This document shows, piece after piece, positions 1 through 7,445 of a stretch of 15,938 nt of DNA. The stretch's first letter is position 1. Every line of letters starts with the position of its first letter. The translations under genes and the position numbers were made by a program. The DNA is from Acidobacteriota bacterium (GTDB lineage: Bacteria > Acidobacteriota > Vicinamibacteria > Vicinamibacterales > JAKQTR01). The notes beneath the pieces are model-generated. The model saw nothing but the letters and a program-made list of their open reading frames with translations, did no database searches and was not told the origin of the DNA. The stretch lies in contig JAPKZP010000064.1 in assembly GCA_026393735.1 (NCBI GenBank), positions 1 to 15,938 of the forward strand, in the 5' to 3' direction.

Positions 1-315
1 GCCGAAATCGTGGACGCCGCCCGGCGGGCGATCGAAACAGGCATCCGCCCCGAGGATCTCGACGAGCAGCGGTTTTCGGACCTGCTCTACACCGCCGGCC
101 AGCCGGACCCCGACCTGCTGATCCGGACGAGCGGCGAGATGCGGGTCAGCAATTTCCTCCTGTGGCAGATTGCGTACGCCGAGATTCACGTGACCGACGT
201 GCTGTGGCCGGACTTCCGCTGCCGTCACCTGCTCGAGGCCGTGCTCGATTACCAGAGGCGCGAACGCCGCTTCGGCGGCATCGCGCAGCCGGCCCAGGCT
301 CGCATCGCCCTGTGA
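1..315 (+). CDS. uppS: Isoprenyl (undecaprenyl) diphosphate synthase, C-terminal part
   Basis: This is the C-terminal 104 residues of a cis-prenyltransferase; the 5' end lies outside the window. The enzyme condenses isopentenyl-PP units onto farnesyl-PP to make undecaprenyl-PP, the lipid carrier for peptidoglycan and other wall polymers, and is a soluble or membrane-peripheral cytoplasmic protein. The family signature is plain at nt 112-225: DLLIRTSGEMRVSNFLLWQ, then AYAEIHVTDVLWPDF. This segment holds the Arg/Ser residues that bind the substrate diphosphate. The usual length is about 230-255 residues, so a little over half is missing. The stop (TGA, 313-315) overlaps the cdsA start (GTG, 312-314), which suggests translational coupling. 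Identity is clear from motif and neighbours; only the N-terminus is unseen. Confidence 0.95.
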   Translation, partial: AEIVDAARRAIETGIRPEDLDEQRFSDLLYTAGQPDPDLLIRTSGEMRVSNFLLWQIAYAEIHVTDVLWPDFRCRHLLEAVLDYQRRERRFGGIAQPAQARIAL

Positions 316-1097
316 CTCGCATCCTGAGCGCGATCGTCCTGATTCCAGTGGTGCTGGGTGCCATCTGGTACGCCCCCCACTGGGCGCTGCTCCTCCTGCT
401 CGAGGCGGTGCTCGTCGCCGCGTTCTTGGAGTACGCGGGGCTCATGGAAAAGTCCGGCGTGCCGGTGCCGGCCGTGGCCAGCGGCACCGCCGCCGCGGTC
501 GCGTGCGCGGCCGTCGGCTGGCCGGGCGTGCCGGTCGACCTGATGCTGATCGCCGTGTTCCTCGCGGCGTCGGTCACCGTGCTTGCCGCCTGGCAACCGG
601 CGCCCCATGTGCCGGCCACCGCTGCCGCCACGTTGTTTCCCGTGCTCTACCTGGGGCTGCCGATCGGGACGATTGCCGCCATCCGGTGGACGTACGGCCG
701 GGAGGCCGTGCTGCTCGTCCTGCTGACCGTGTGGGTGTCGGACAGCGCCCAGTACTACGCCGGCACGCTCTTGGGGAAGCACCGCCTGTCGCCGACCATC
801 AGTCCGAAGAAGAGCGTCGAAGGGGCCCTCGGCGGGCTCGTCGCGGGCGTGGCCGTCATGGTCGGACTCGGGCGTCTCTGGGTGCCGCAATTGGGCCTCC
901 CCTTGCTGGCAGGCCTCGGGGCGATCCTCGTGGCCCTCGGCATTGCCGGCGACCTCTTCGAATCGCTGCTGAAGCGGAGCGCGAACGTCAAGGACAGCTC
1001 CGCGCTGATTCCCGGTCACGGCGGCGTGCTCGATCGCATCGACGCGCTGCTCTTCGTGGCGCCGGGCTTCTACCTCTTCCTGAGGCTCCTCGCCTAG
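312..1097 (+). CDS. cdsA: Phosphatidate cytidylyltransferase (CDP-diglyceride synthase)
   Basis: CdsA makes CDP-diacylglycerol from phosphatidic acid and CTP in the inner membrane, the branch point for all bacterial phospholipids. The 261-residue product is a polytopic membrane protein with hydrophobic stretches from residue 5 onward. Its C-terminus carries the full family signature (residues 218-244): S-L-L-K-R, K227-D228, PGHGG (234-238) and D241-R-I-D244, the metal and substrate-binding residues. The frame is open back to nt 162, but GTG at 312 is chosen because it gives the usual family length and overlaps the uppS stop by 4 nt (GTGA); the longer upstream reading would run through uppS and has an Arg-rich, non-membrane character. 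The gene sits between uppS and dxr in a very widely conserved order. Length is near the usual 260-285. Confidence 0.96.
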   Translation: MTRILSAIVLIPVVLGAIWYAPHWALLLLLEAVLVAAFLEYAGLMEKSGVPVPAVASGTAAAVACAAVGWPGVPVDLMLIAVFLAASVTVLAAWQPAPHVPATAAATLFPVLYLGLPIGTIAAIRWTYGREAVLLVLLTVWVSDSAQYYAGTLLGKHRLSPTISPKKSVEGALGGLVAGVAVMVGLGRLWVPQLGLPLLAGLGAILVALGIAGDLFESLLKRSANVKDSSALIPGHGGVLDRIDALLFVAPGFYLFLRLLA

Positions 1098-1116
1098 CTC
1101 GACCAGGGGACACGAC

Positions 1117-2286
1117 GTGACGCCGCGCAAGCGCCTCGCCATTCTCGGCTCGACCGGTTCGATTGGGCGCAGTGCGCTTGCCGTCGTGCAGGCCCATCCC
1201 GACAAACTCGAGGTCGTCGGGCTCGCGGCGGGCAGCAACGGCAGCCTGCTCGCGGCGCAGATCGAGCAGGTGCGCCCCAGGATCGCGGTGATGGCCACCG
1301 GGCACGGGCTCGACGCGGTGCGCAACCATCTCGGCGCCTTCCGGCCCGAGTGCCTGTTGTCCGGCGCCGACGGCCTGATCGAGGTCGCCACGCATCCCGA
1401 TGTCGACATCGTGTTGTGCGCCTCGTCCGGAACCGCGGCGCTCGATGCGGTGCTGGCCGCGATCGAAGCGCACAAGACCATCGCCCTCGCCAACAAGGAA
1501 GTTCTCGTGATGGCCGGCGCCGTCATCACCGACGCCGCGCGCCGTAACGGCGTGGCGATCCTGCCGGTGGACAGCGAGCACAACGCCATCCATCAGTGCC
1601 TCCACGGCCGGAACACGGACGAGGTGACGCGCCTGATTCTCACAGCGTCGGGCGGCCCGTTCAGGAGTCACTCGATGGCCGAACTGAAGAAGGTGGGGCC
1701 AGAGGACGCGTTGCGGCATCCCACCTGGCGGATGGGTCGCAAGATCACGATCGATTCAGCGACGCTGATGAACAAGGGCCTGGAGGTCATCGAGGCGCAC
1801 TGGCTGTTCGGCGTGGGACCCGACCAGATTGACGTGGTGATTCACCCGCAGTCGGTCGTGCACTCGATGGTGGAGTTCTGCGACGGGTCGATCATCGCGC
1901 AACTCGGCGTCACCGACATGCGGCTCCCTATCCAGTACGCCTTTTCGTACCCCGATCGCTGGGCAGGCGCCCTGCCGTCGCTCGACTTTGCCCGATGCGC
2001 GCAGCTCGACTTCGGCCAGCCGGACCTGAAGAAGTTCCCGTGCCTGCGCCTCGCCTTCGAAGCGCTCCGCGGCGCACCCGGTCTGGCCGTCGCCCTCAAT
2101 TCGGCGAACGAAGTCGCGGTTGCGGCCTTCCTCGCCGGCCGCCTGAGCTTCCTGTCCATCGCCGACGTCATCGAAACGACGATGGCGGCGACCCCCGCCG
2201 GGAACGTGACGACCCTGGTTGACGTCCGAAGAGTAGACCACTGGGCCCGGGAATTCGCCCAGGACCTGGTCCGGGGTTACAATTAG
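1117..2286 (+). CDS. dxr: 1-deoxy-D-xylulose 5-phosphate reductoisomerase
   Basis: Dxr (IspC) converts DXP to 2-C-methyl-D-erythritol 4-phosphate with NADPH, the first committed step of the MEP isoprenoid pathway. It is cytosolic and is the target of fosmidomycin. The 389-residue product is of normal length. The NADPH-binding GSTGSIG is at residues 11-17, ANKEVLV at 125-131, and the metal-binding D152 and E154 lie in PVDSEHNAIHQ. E223 in NKGLEVIEAHWLF is the third metal ligand. TASGGPFR (176-183) and HPQSVVHSMVEF (243-254) are also conserved. The start is GTG at 1117, with an AGGGGA ribosome site at 1104-1109. It lies 19 nt after cdsA and 14 nt before rseP. Its products feed the UppS substrate pool, so two genes of this operon serve one lipid-carrier route. 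Confidence 0.98.
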   Translation: MTPRKRLAILGSTGSIGRSALAVVQAHPDKLEVVGLAAGSNGSLLAAQIEQVRPRIAVMATGHGLDAVRNHLGAFRPECLLSGADGLIEVATHPDVDIVLCASSGTAALDAVLAAIEAHKTIALANKEVLVMAGAVITDAARRNGVAILPVDSEHNAIHQCLHGRNTDEVTRLILTASGGPFRSHSMAELKKVGPEDALRHPTWRMGRKITIDSATLMNKGLEVIEAHWLFGVGPDQIDVVIHPQSVVHSMVEFCDGSIIAQLGVTDMRLPIQYAFSYPDRWAGALPSLDFARCAQLDFGQPDLKKFPCLRLAFEALRGAPGLAVALNSANEVAVAAFLAGRLSFLSIADVIETTMAATPAGNVTTLVDVRRVDHWAREFAQDLVRGYN

Positions 2287-2300
2287 GTCGAGGGTCACCT

Positions 2301-3632
2301 TTGCTGAATACGCTCAATTCGTTGCTGGCGTTCGTGTTTGTTCTGGGCGTGCTGGTGTTCGTGCACGAACTTGGTCACTACCTCGTGGCCCGGTGGCTGG
2401 GCGTGCGGGTGATCACCTTCTCGATCGGCTTCGGGCCGAAGCTGCTCAAGTTCAGCCGGGGCGGGACGGAATACGCAATCAGCGCGTTCCCGCTCGGCGG
2501 CTACGTGAAGATGGCCGGCGAGAACCCCGACGATCCCCAGACCGGAGCGCCGGACGAGTTCCTGTCGCGCAGCAAGTGGGACCGCTTCCGCATTCTCCTG
2601 GCCGGGCCGGTGATGAACATCGTGCTGGCCGTCACCCTGATGACGGTCGTGCTGGCCCAGGGCGCCCAGGTACCTGTCTTCCAGGACGACCCGGTGGACG
2701 TCGGCATGGTGACGAAAGGGTCACCGGCCGAACGCAGCGGTATCCGGGCTGGCGACCGCATCATCAAGGTCGGGTCGAGCAACGTGGCCACATGGGAGCA
2801 GTTCTACCTGGCCATCGGCGGTCGCGCCGACCGTGAAGTACCGGTCGCCTTCCTGCGCGAAGGGCGGGAGTCGGTCGTCACAGTGACGCCCGAGGCGCAG
2901 ACGAAGATGCGGATCGGCGACATCGGCGTGCTGCCGAACGTGCATCCACGCATCGCCAGCGTCGAGCCGAACGGCCCGGCCGACAAGGCGGGGGTCAAGT
3001 CGGGGGACCTGGTGCTCGCCCTGAACGGCGAGACGATCGTGTTCTCGGCCCAGTTGTCGGCCGCAATCAAGAAGCGCCCCGAGCAGGCGATCACCTTGCG
3101 AGTCCAGCGCGGGAACGACCAGATGGAGATCGCGGCCACGCCACGGCGTCAGGGCACGCTCGGCGTGCTCGGGGTGGGCCTGCAGGATCCGTTCAAGCTG
3201 GTGAAGCCCGGACCGCTTGGAGCGGTCAAGCTGAGTATCGAGCGCAACGTCCAGTTCGCCGGCCTCATCGTGCAGACGCTCGGCGGGCTGTTCACGCGGG
3301 AGACCTCCCCACGGCAACTCATGGGGCCGGTGGCGATCGCCCAGTTGTCGGGGGACTACGCGGCGGCCGGCGTGCTCGCCCTCTTCACGTTCATGGCGTC
3401 GCTCAGCCTGAACCTGGGCCTTCTGAACCTGCTGCCGATTCCCGTGCTCGATGGCGGGCACATCTTCATCATGGCGGTCGAAGGCGTCGTCCGCCGGGAC
3501 TTCAGCGTGAAGATGAAAGAGCGGCTGCTGCTGGCAGGCTTCTTTGTCCTGATGATGCTGATGGTGACGGTTGTCTACAACGACCTGACACGTTTCACCT
3601 GGTTCGAGCGCCTCATCCCTGGCGGAAAATAG
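2301..3632 (+). CDS. rseP: RIP zinc metalloprotease RseP (site-2 protease family)
   Basis: This is an intramembrane zinc protease that cuts transmembrane segments of anti-sigma factors, and in some species signal-peptide remnants, after a site-1 cut. The 443-residue product matches the usual 420-450. The zinc motif HELGH is at residues 22-26 inside the first membrane helix, with E23 as the catalytic base; the third ligand motif L383-D384-G385 sits in the C-terminal NLLPIPVLDGGH helix. Two PDZ domains lie between them, recognisable from GSPAERSGIRAGDRI and NGPADKAGVKSGDLVLALNGE. The start is TTG at 2301: a GAGGGT ribosome site is at 2290-2295, no ATG or GTG fits nearby, and only this start places HELGH at its normal depth. 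It closes the uppS-cdsA-dxr-rseP run; no sigma/anti-sigma gene is in view, so the substrate is unknown. Confidence 0.97.
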   Translation: MLNTLNSLLAFVFVLGVLVFVHELGHYLVARWLGVRVITFSIGFGPKLLKFSRGGTEYAISAFPLGGYVKMAGENPDDPQTGAPDEFLSRSKWDRFRILLAGPVMNIVLAVTLMTVVLAQGAQVPVFQDDPVDVGMVTKGSPAERSGIRAGDRIIKVGSSNVATWEQFYLAIGGRADREVPVAFLREGRESVVTVTPEAQTKMRIGDIGVLPNVHPRIASVEPNGPADKAGVKSGDLVLALNGETIVFSAQLSAAIKKRPEQAITLRVQRGNDQMEIAATPRRQGTLGVLGVGLQDPFKLVKPGPLGAVKLSIERNVQFAGLIVQTLGGLFTRETSPRQLMGPVAIAQLSGDYAAAGVLALFTFMASLSLNLGLLNLLPIPVLDGGHIFIMAVEGVVRRDFSVKMKERLLLAGFFVLMMLMVTVVYNDLTRFTWFERLIPGGK

Positions 3633-3959
3633 CCAACTCCCCGTGTCTCGCCGGCCATGACATTCGTCGGGATGGCCAGGGCGCGGGCAATCCGTGACCG
3701 ATCAAAGACTGCCACCTGGCCGGCATGAGGCGGTGGCAGTTTCTGCCGCGCCGCATTCACGACAGCCATGAATCCCCGGGGAATTCCGGCCGCGGCCTGC
3801 CGGCATGATCCCTGCGTAAACATGTCCAGCACCTCAATCCGGTCCCGCGCTGTGCGTGGTCCGTGGCGTGGTTGCCTCCCTGCGAACGGCGTCGTCGACG
3901 TCAGGGAGAAGGGTGCGTGGACAGGAGGATTCTGTGTTGCCAGGACCAAGGCTCCTGAT
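3633..3959. other. Intergenic gap, no gene recognised
   Basis: This gap of about 330 nt separates rseP from the toxin-antitoxin operon. Open frames exist on both strands (for example 3575-3949 minus and 3768-3968 plus), but they are low-complexity, match no family I know and overlap rseP or the antitoxin. It contains a terminator-like stem at 3708-3740, a CCCCGGGG palindrome within a GAATC...GAATTC context near 3770-3785, and the 10-nt direct repeat GCCGGCATGA near 3719 and 3798. The last 40 nt are the antitoxin promoter region. It could hold decayed gene remains, but nothing shows which. Confidence 0.6.
3703..3743 (+). terminator. Possible rho-independent terminator after rseP
   Basis: A perfect 9-bp inverted repeat, ACTGCCACC (3708-3716) and GGTGGCAGT (3732-3740), has a 15-nt loop. 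AAA just upstream and TTT just downstream allow three further A-T pairs around a bulged G. It lies about 75 nt beyond the rseP stop, the right place to end the uppS-rseP transcript. The T run is short (three), so this is a weak or bidirectional terminator at best. Confidence 0.4.
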
Positions 3960-3977
3960 ATACGATAATTATCGTAT
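3937..3977 (+). promoter_or_regulatory. Palindromic operator and probable promoter of the toxin-antitoxin operon
   Basis: A perfect 18-bp palindrome, ATACGATAATTATCGTAT, spans 3960-3977 and covers the first two bases of the antitoxin ATG. It is an AT-rich island in very GC-rich surroundings. Ribbon-helix-helix antitoxins repress their own operons by binding such palindromes, so this is the natural operator. Promoter-like hexamers are present: TTGCCA at 3937-3942 with TATACG at 3959-3964 (16-nt spacer), or the better -10 GATAAT at 3964-3969 inside the palindrome. With the latter, transcription would start at the ATG itself and give a leaderless message. The palindrome is seen directly; its binding by the antitoxin is inferred. 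Confidence 0.6.
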
Positions 3978-4359
3978 GAACAAACAGGCCATCTCGGTCA
4001 CGTTGTCGCCGGACAATCTCCTCTGGTTGCGCGGGCGGGCGCGGGCGGCGCAACTCGGCAGCCTCAGCGAGTACCTCGATCGCCTGATCACTCGGGCGCG
4101 GTTCGGTCAAGACGCACCCCGCGTGGTGCGCTCCATGAAAGGCGCCATGACCGGGCGAGCCGCAGAGCCTCCCGACGACGCGGCGGCCGTTTCGCCCGCT
4201 GTGTGGCAGGCGTGGCGAGCGCGGTGGGACGATGTGCTCGCCGGTGTCGACACCACACCGCGCGACCTGGCCGGGACGATGAGGCGGGGATCGGCTCGTG
4301 CTCCGATGGCCGTAGCCGAAGGCAAGCCCGTTTCGGCTCGCAGGCGGCGCCGTGCGTAA
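3976..4359 (+). CDS. Ribbon-helix-helix (CopG-like) antitoxin of a PIN-toxin pair
   Basis: This 127-residue protein precedes and overlaps a PIN-domain toxin gene, which is the main reason to call it the antitoxin. Residues 1-40 fit a ribbon-helix-helix DNA-binding fold: a short beta strand (AISVTLSP) and then two helices (DNLLWLRGRARAAQ and SLSEYLDRLITRA). The C-terminal part, which should clamp the toxin, has a Trp-rich stretch near VWQAWRARWDD and ends in a basic tail with five consecutive Arg residues. At 127 residues it is longer than most such antitoxins (about 70-95). ATG at 3976 is chosen as it begins just before the strand, but it has no ribosome site; GTG 3934 or TTG 3937, in the same frame, lie behind a perfect AGGAGG at 3923-3928 and would add 13-14 residues. 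The subfamily is not certain. Confidence 0.72.
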   Translation: MNKQAISVTLSPDNLLWLRGRARAAQLGSLSEYLDRLITRARFGQDAPRVVRSMKGAMTGRAAEPPDDAAAVSPAVWQAWRARWDDVLAGVDTTPRDLAGTMRRGSARAPMAVAEGKPVSARRRRRA

Positions 4360-4762
4360 GGGGCCGACGGCCGCCGTGTGTGATACGCACGCGCTGGTGT
4401 ACTACGCTTTCGGCGGGCAGCGGCTGGGAAGACGGGCCGCCGCGTTCTTTGACGCCGCAGACGCACGCGAAGCCACGATCTACGTGCCGGCCGTCGTGAT
4501 TGTCGAGTTCGGGTTCGTCCTCGGCGGCCGGCGTTCGCCGTCGGCCACACCGCTGCGGGATTTCTTCGAAGACCTGTTCGCGAACCCGGCCTTTCAGCCC
4601 TTCGACCTCACGCCGGAACAGGTGTTTCTGGCCAACGAGGCCCGGCCGAACAACGATCCGTTCGATGGCCTGATCTGCGCGGCGGCCCGGCGGCTCGACC
4701 TGCCGCTCATCACGCGCGATGCCGACATCGAACGCTGGGGCCAGGTGCGCGTCTTGTGGTAA
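4352..4762 (+). CDS. vapC: PIN-domain ribonuclease toxin, VapC-like
   Basis: This is a 136-residue single-domain PIN protein, the usual size for VapC toxins, which are Mg2+-dependent RNases that cut tRNA or rRNA when freed from their antitoxin. The acidic active-site residues are in place: D11 in CDTHALVYYAF, E52 in VVIVEFGFVLGG, D102/D105 in NNDPFDGLICAAARR, and D123 in ITRDADIERWG. The start is GTG at 4352, preceded by AGGCGG (4342-4347), and overlaps the antitoxin stop by 8 nt, so translation of toxin and antitoxin is probably coupled. The stop is only 7 nt from the end of the convergent cobA-hemD gene, leaving no room for a terminator. The PIN call is firm; the RNA target cannot be told from sequence. 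Confidence 0.9.
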   Translation: MRKGPTAAVCDTHALVYYAFGGQRLGRRAAAFFDAADAREATIYVPAVVIVEFGFVLGGRRSPSATPLRDFFEDLFANPAFQPFDLTPEQVFLANEARPNNDPFDGLICAAARRLDLPLITRDADIERWGQVRVLW

Positions 4763-4769
4763 GCCGCAG

Positions 4770-6311
4770 CTACGCCTTCGGGCTTCCCTTGAAATGACGC
4801 ACGACGGCGGCCACCATGGCTGCCATGCTGTACTCCGCCGGCACGATGGCAGGCGTCATGCCAAGCGCCTGTGCGGTCTGGGCCGTGACCGGGCCGACGC
4901 AGGCCACGAGCGTGGTTCGCAGGACGTCGGCCACGGCGTCCGCGCCGTGGATGTCGGCGAACTCCTTCACGGTTGACGGACTGGCAAACGTCACGACATC
5001 GATTTGCTGCTCGAGCAGCATCTTGTAGAGGTCCGGTTCGCCCGGATCGCCCGGCATCACCAGTTCGGTGCGATACGCGGCCACCTCGGTGACCTCGGCG
5101 CCCGCCTTCCGCAGCTCCGACGCGAGCGCATCGCGCGCGCCCTCGGCACGGACGACCAGCACACGCTTCTCCGCGAGGCCGGTGCTGGCCGACAGGGCTT
5201 CGACCACGAGTTCCGGCCGGAACTCGCCAAGCGCGACATCCAGCCGAAGGCCGGCGGCCGCAAAGCGCTCCACCGATGACTGCCCCATGGCGCACAGGCC
5301 CACGCCCTTGAGGCTGCGCACGTCGTTCGGACCGGCCAGCAGGCGACGCAGGAACACTTCCGCACCGGTCAGCGCCGGCAGCACGACCCAGTCGAACGAC
5401 GCGATGTTCGCGCAGGCCTCGTCCAGCGGCTCGTAGTCTTCTACCGGCGCGAGACGGACCGTGGGCGCGAGGATCACATGCGCGCCCTGATCCTCGAACA
5501 GTTCGACCAGTTCGCGCGCCTGCTCGCGCGGCCGCGTCACGACGACCCGCCGGCCGAAGAGCGGGCGGACGTCGAACCATCGCAGATGCTGCCGCAGCGC
5601 GGCCACCCGGCCCACGACCACGATCGCCGGGCCCGGCTCCGCGGGCAGCGCCGTCTGGGCGAGCGATCCCAGTGTGCCGACAATCGTCCGCTGGTCGGGG
5701 AGCGTCCCGTTGAAGATCAGCGCCACGGGCTCCTCGTCGGGCCGGCCGTGACTGCGAAGCGCGGCCAGAATCGCCAGCGCCTGCCGCGCTCCCGCGTAGC
5801 AGACGATCGTCCCGTCGAGACGGGCGAGGCTGGTCCAGTCGACCTTTGGCATCTTGCCGCTGGCGTCCTCGTGACCACGGACGAGCGTCAGTGTGTCGCC
5901 GCCACCGTGATAGGTCACGGCGACGCCGGCGTAGGGCGGCACCCCGACCGCTGCCGGGATGCCCGGGACGACCTCGATCGGCACCCCGTGTTCGTGCAGG
6001 AACAGCGCCTCTTCGCCGCCGTCGTCGAAGATGAAGGAATCGCCCCACTTCAGCCGGACGACGCGCTTGCCGTCGCGCACCTTCTCGAGCAGGAGATAGG
6101 CAATCGCGTCACGGTCGGTCCCCTGGGGTGCGGCCTGACCGACGTCGATGCGCTCTGCGTCGGGCCGCGCATGGCGCAGGACCGCGGTGTGTACGAGCCG
6201 GTCGTACACCACCACGTCGGCCCGGCCAAGGCACCGGGCACCTCGCAGCGTCAGCAACCCGGGATCTCCGGGGCCGGCGCCAATGAAATAGACCATGGGA
6301 CGGTTCGGCAT
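4770..6311 (-). CDS. cobA-hemD: Fused uroporphyrinogen-III C-methyltransferase / uroporphyrinogen-III synthase
   Basis: This 513-residue cytosolic protein joins two tetrapyrrole enzymes. Residues 1-248 are the SAM-dependent methyltransferase (CobA/SUMT) that makes precorrin-2 for siroheme or cobalamin: VYFIGAGPGDPGLLTLRGA (7-25), the second glycine motif around K88-W-G-D-S92, and VVPGIPAAVGVPPYAG (114-129). Residues about 252-513 are HemD, which closes and inverts ring D of hydroxymethylbilane: GRRVVVTRPREQARELVELF (253-272), then VVTFASPSTVKEF and VACVGPVTAQTAQALG near the C-terminus. The usual motif KGGDP reads KWGDS here. This fusion is known from several phyla. ATG at 6311 has AGGTG just upstream. 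No hemA, hemC or hemB lies next to it, so it is encoded apart from the rest of the pathway. It ends 7 nt from vapC. Confidence 0.93.
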   Translation of the reverse strand: MPNRPMVYFIGAGPGDPGLLTLRGARCLGRADVVVYDRLVHTAVLRHARPDAERIDVGQAAPQGTDRDAIAYLLLEKVRDGKRVVRLKWGDSFIFDDGGEEALFLHEHGVPIEVVPGIPAAVGVPPYAGVAVTYHGGGDTLTLVRGHEDASGKMPKVDWTSLARLDGTIVCYAGARQALAILAALRSHGRPDEEPVALIFNGTLPDQRTIVGTLGSLAQTALPAEPGPAIVVVGRVAALRQHLRWFDVRPLFGRRVVVTRPREQARELVELFEDQGAHVILAPTVRLAPVEDYEPLDEACANIASFDWVVLPALTGAEVFLRRLLAGPNDVRSLKGVGLCAMGQSSVERFAAAGLRLDVALGEFRPELVVEALSASTGLAEKRVLVVRAEGARDALASELRKAGAEVTEVAAYRTELVMPGDPGEPDLYKMLLEQQIDVVTFASPSTVKEFADIHGADAVADVLRTTLVACVGPVTAQTAQALGMTPAIVPAEYSMAAMVAAVVRHFKGSPKA

Positions 6312-6437
6312 GGGACACCTGGCAGACGAGGACGGTTGAAGGATAGCAGGGATCCGAGGTTCCCGCCTACGCCCGGATGCGCCGTGTGAGGCTTCGGCGA
6401 GGCAAGCGGGATTCGGCCTTTCGACCCTTCGGCACGC

Positions 6438-7445
6438 TCACTGTGGTCCGGCGCCCCCCGGTGCGTAGTAGCCCTGGCGCGTGCGGGCTGAGACCGTCGG
6501 GCGAGTGACGCGCACGGCGATGCGGCGCCAGCGCCCGTCGCGGTGCGTGTTCGACGAGGTGTACCCGACCATGTACTGGTTCGACAGTTCCTCGGAGATC
6601 TGGGCGTAGATGGCGGGAAGCTCTTCGATCCGTTCCGGGAAGAACACCCGGCCGCCGGTCTGCGACGTCAACTGGCGCAGGACGTAGTCCGCATCACTGT
6701 AGGCCTTGCCGGAGTAGGGATCGCGGGTTCGAATCCCGATGGCGTAGATCGCCGTCTCGGAGCGCTTGGCCTGTTCGAGCACTTCGTCGTACGACACCAG
6801 GCTGGAGGTGTCCTCACCATCAGACAGGACGATGATCGCCTGGCGGCGCAACTCCTCGGCGCTGCGGCTTCGCGTCTTGGAGAGCTCCTTCAGCGCGATG
6901 TAGATGGCGTTGTACAGCGACGTCGATCCGCCCGCCACCGTGGAGGTGATGGCTTTCTCGACATCGGCGCGGGCGGCGGTGAACGGGGCCACGACGCTGA
7001 CGCGGCCATCGAAGTCGATCACCTGGGCCTGGTCCTGCGCCCTGAGGCTCCGCACAAAGCCAAGGGCCGCCGTCTGGGCCGTCCGGATCTTGTCTTCCAT
7101 GCTCGCACTGCTGTCGAGCAGCAGGGCCACGGCCAGCGGCAGACTCGTCCGGTTAAAGAACCCAATGTCCTGCTTGACGTTGTCTTCGAACACCAGGAAG
7201 TCGTCGGCGTTGAGACCGGTCACGTAGTGGCCGCTCCCGTCCGTCGCGGTGACGTTCAGCGCCACCAGTTCGATGCCGCCGCGGAACGAGGCCCCCTCCT
7301 GGGCGGGTCTCGCGGGTGCCTGGGTGGCGGGCGGCACGGGCGGCGGAGACGTCTGCGGAGACGCAGATCCCGCCGACCCCGTCGCAGACCACCCCACCGC
7401 CCAGGCGATGGCCACGGGCCAGACGATCCGCGCGAGGCGTGTCAT
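6438..7445 (-). CDS. Exported VWFA-domain protein with intact MIDAS
   Basis: A 335-residue exported protein. Residues 1-27 form a signal peptide (Arg near the N-terminus, hydrophobic core, A-x-A-like exit), followed by a Pro/Ala-rich linker (29-48). Residues 55-100 form a beta-rich segment with the motif ADDFLVFEDNVKQDIGFF, typical of the acidobacterial VWFA-related family. The von Willebrand A domain (102-290) has a complete metal-ion-dependent adhesion site: D111-x-S-x-S115, T175 in GGSTSLYNA, and D209-G-E-D212. A C-terminal beta segment contains NQYMVGYTSSN. Such domains bind protein partners through Mg2+; the ligand is unknown. The ATG overlaps the stop of the upstream paralogue (ATGA, 7442-7445), so the two are translated as one unit from the promoter near 8392-8421. 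The family is clear; the function is not. Confidence 0.85.
   Translation of the reverse strand: MTRLARIVWPVAIAWAVGWSATGSAGSASPQTSPPPVPPATQAPARPAQEGASFRGGIELVALNVTATDGSGHYVTGLNADDFLVFEDNVKQDIGFFNRTSLPLAVALLLDSSASMEDKIRTAQTAALGFVRSLRAQDQAQVIDFDGRVSVVAPFTAARADVEKAITSTVAGGSTSLYNAIYIALKELSKTRSRSAEELRRQAIIVLSDGEDTSSLVSYDEVLEQAKRSETAIYAIGIRTRDPYSGKAYSDADYVLRQLTSQTGGRVFFPERIEELPAIYAQISEELSNQYMVGYTSSNTHRDGRWRRIAVRVTRPTVSARTRQGYYAPGGAGPQ

Noticed and set aside
249..1589. Long minus-strand open frame opposite uppS, cdsA and dxr
   Set aside because: It is a GC-rich antisense shadow of three well-identified genes, and its composition (Arg/His/Glu-rich) resembles no family.
3575..3949. Minus-strand open frame of 124 codons in the gap after rseP
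   Set aside because: It overlaps the end of rseP, has no recognised motif, and no ribosome site supports it. A decayed gene cannot be excluded.
4594..6048. Long minus-strand open frame of 484 codons overlapping cobA-hemD
   Set aside because: It is an alternative frame of cobA-hemD on the same strand, rich in Arg and Gly, and runs into vapC; the other frame carries all motifs.
6360..6437. Terminator for the VWFA operon downstream of 6438 on the minus strand
   Set aside because: Repeated TTCGGC and GAGGC words are direct rather than inverted repeats, and no stem with a T run could be built.
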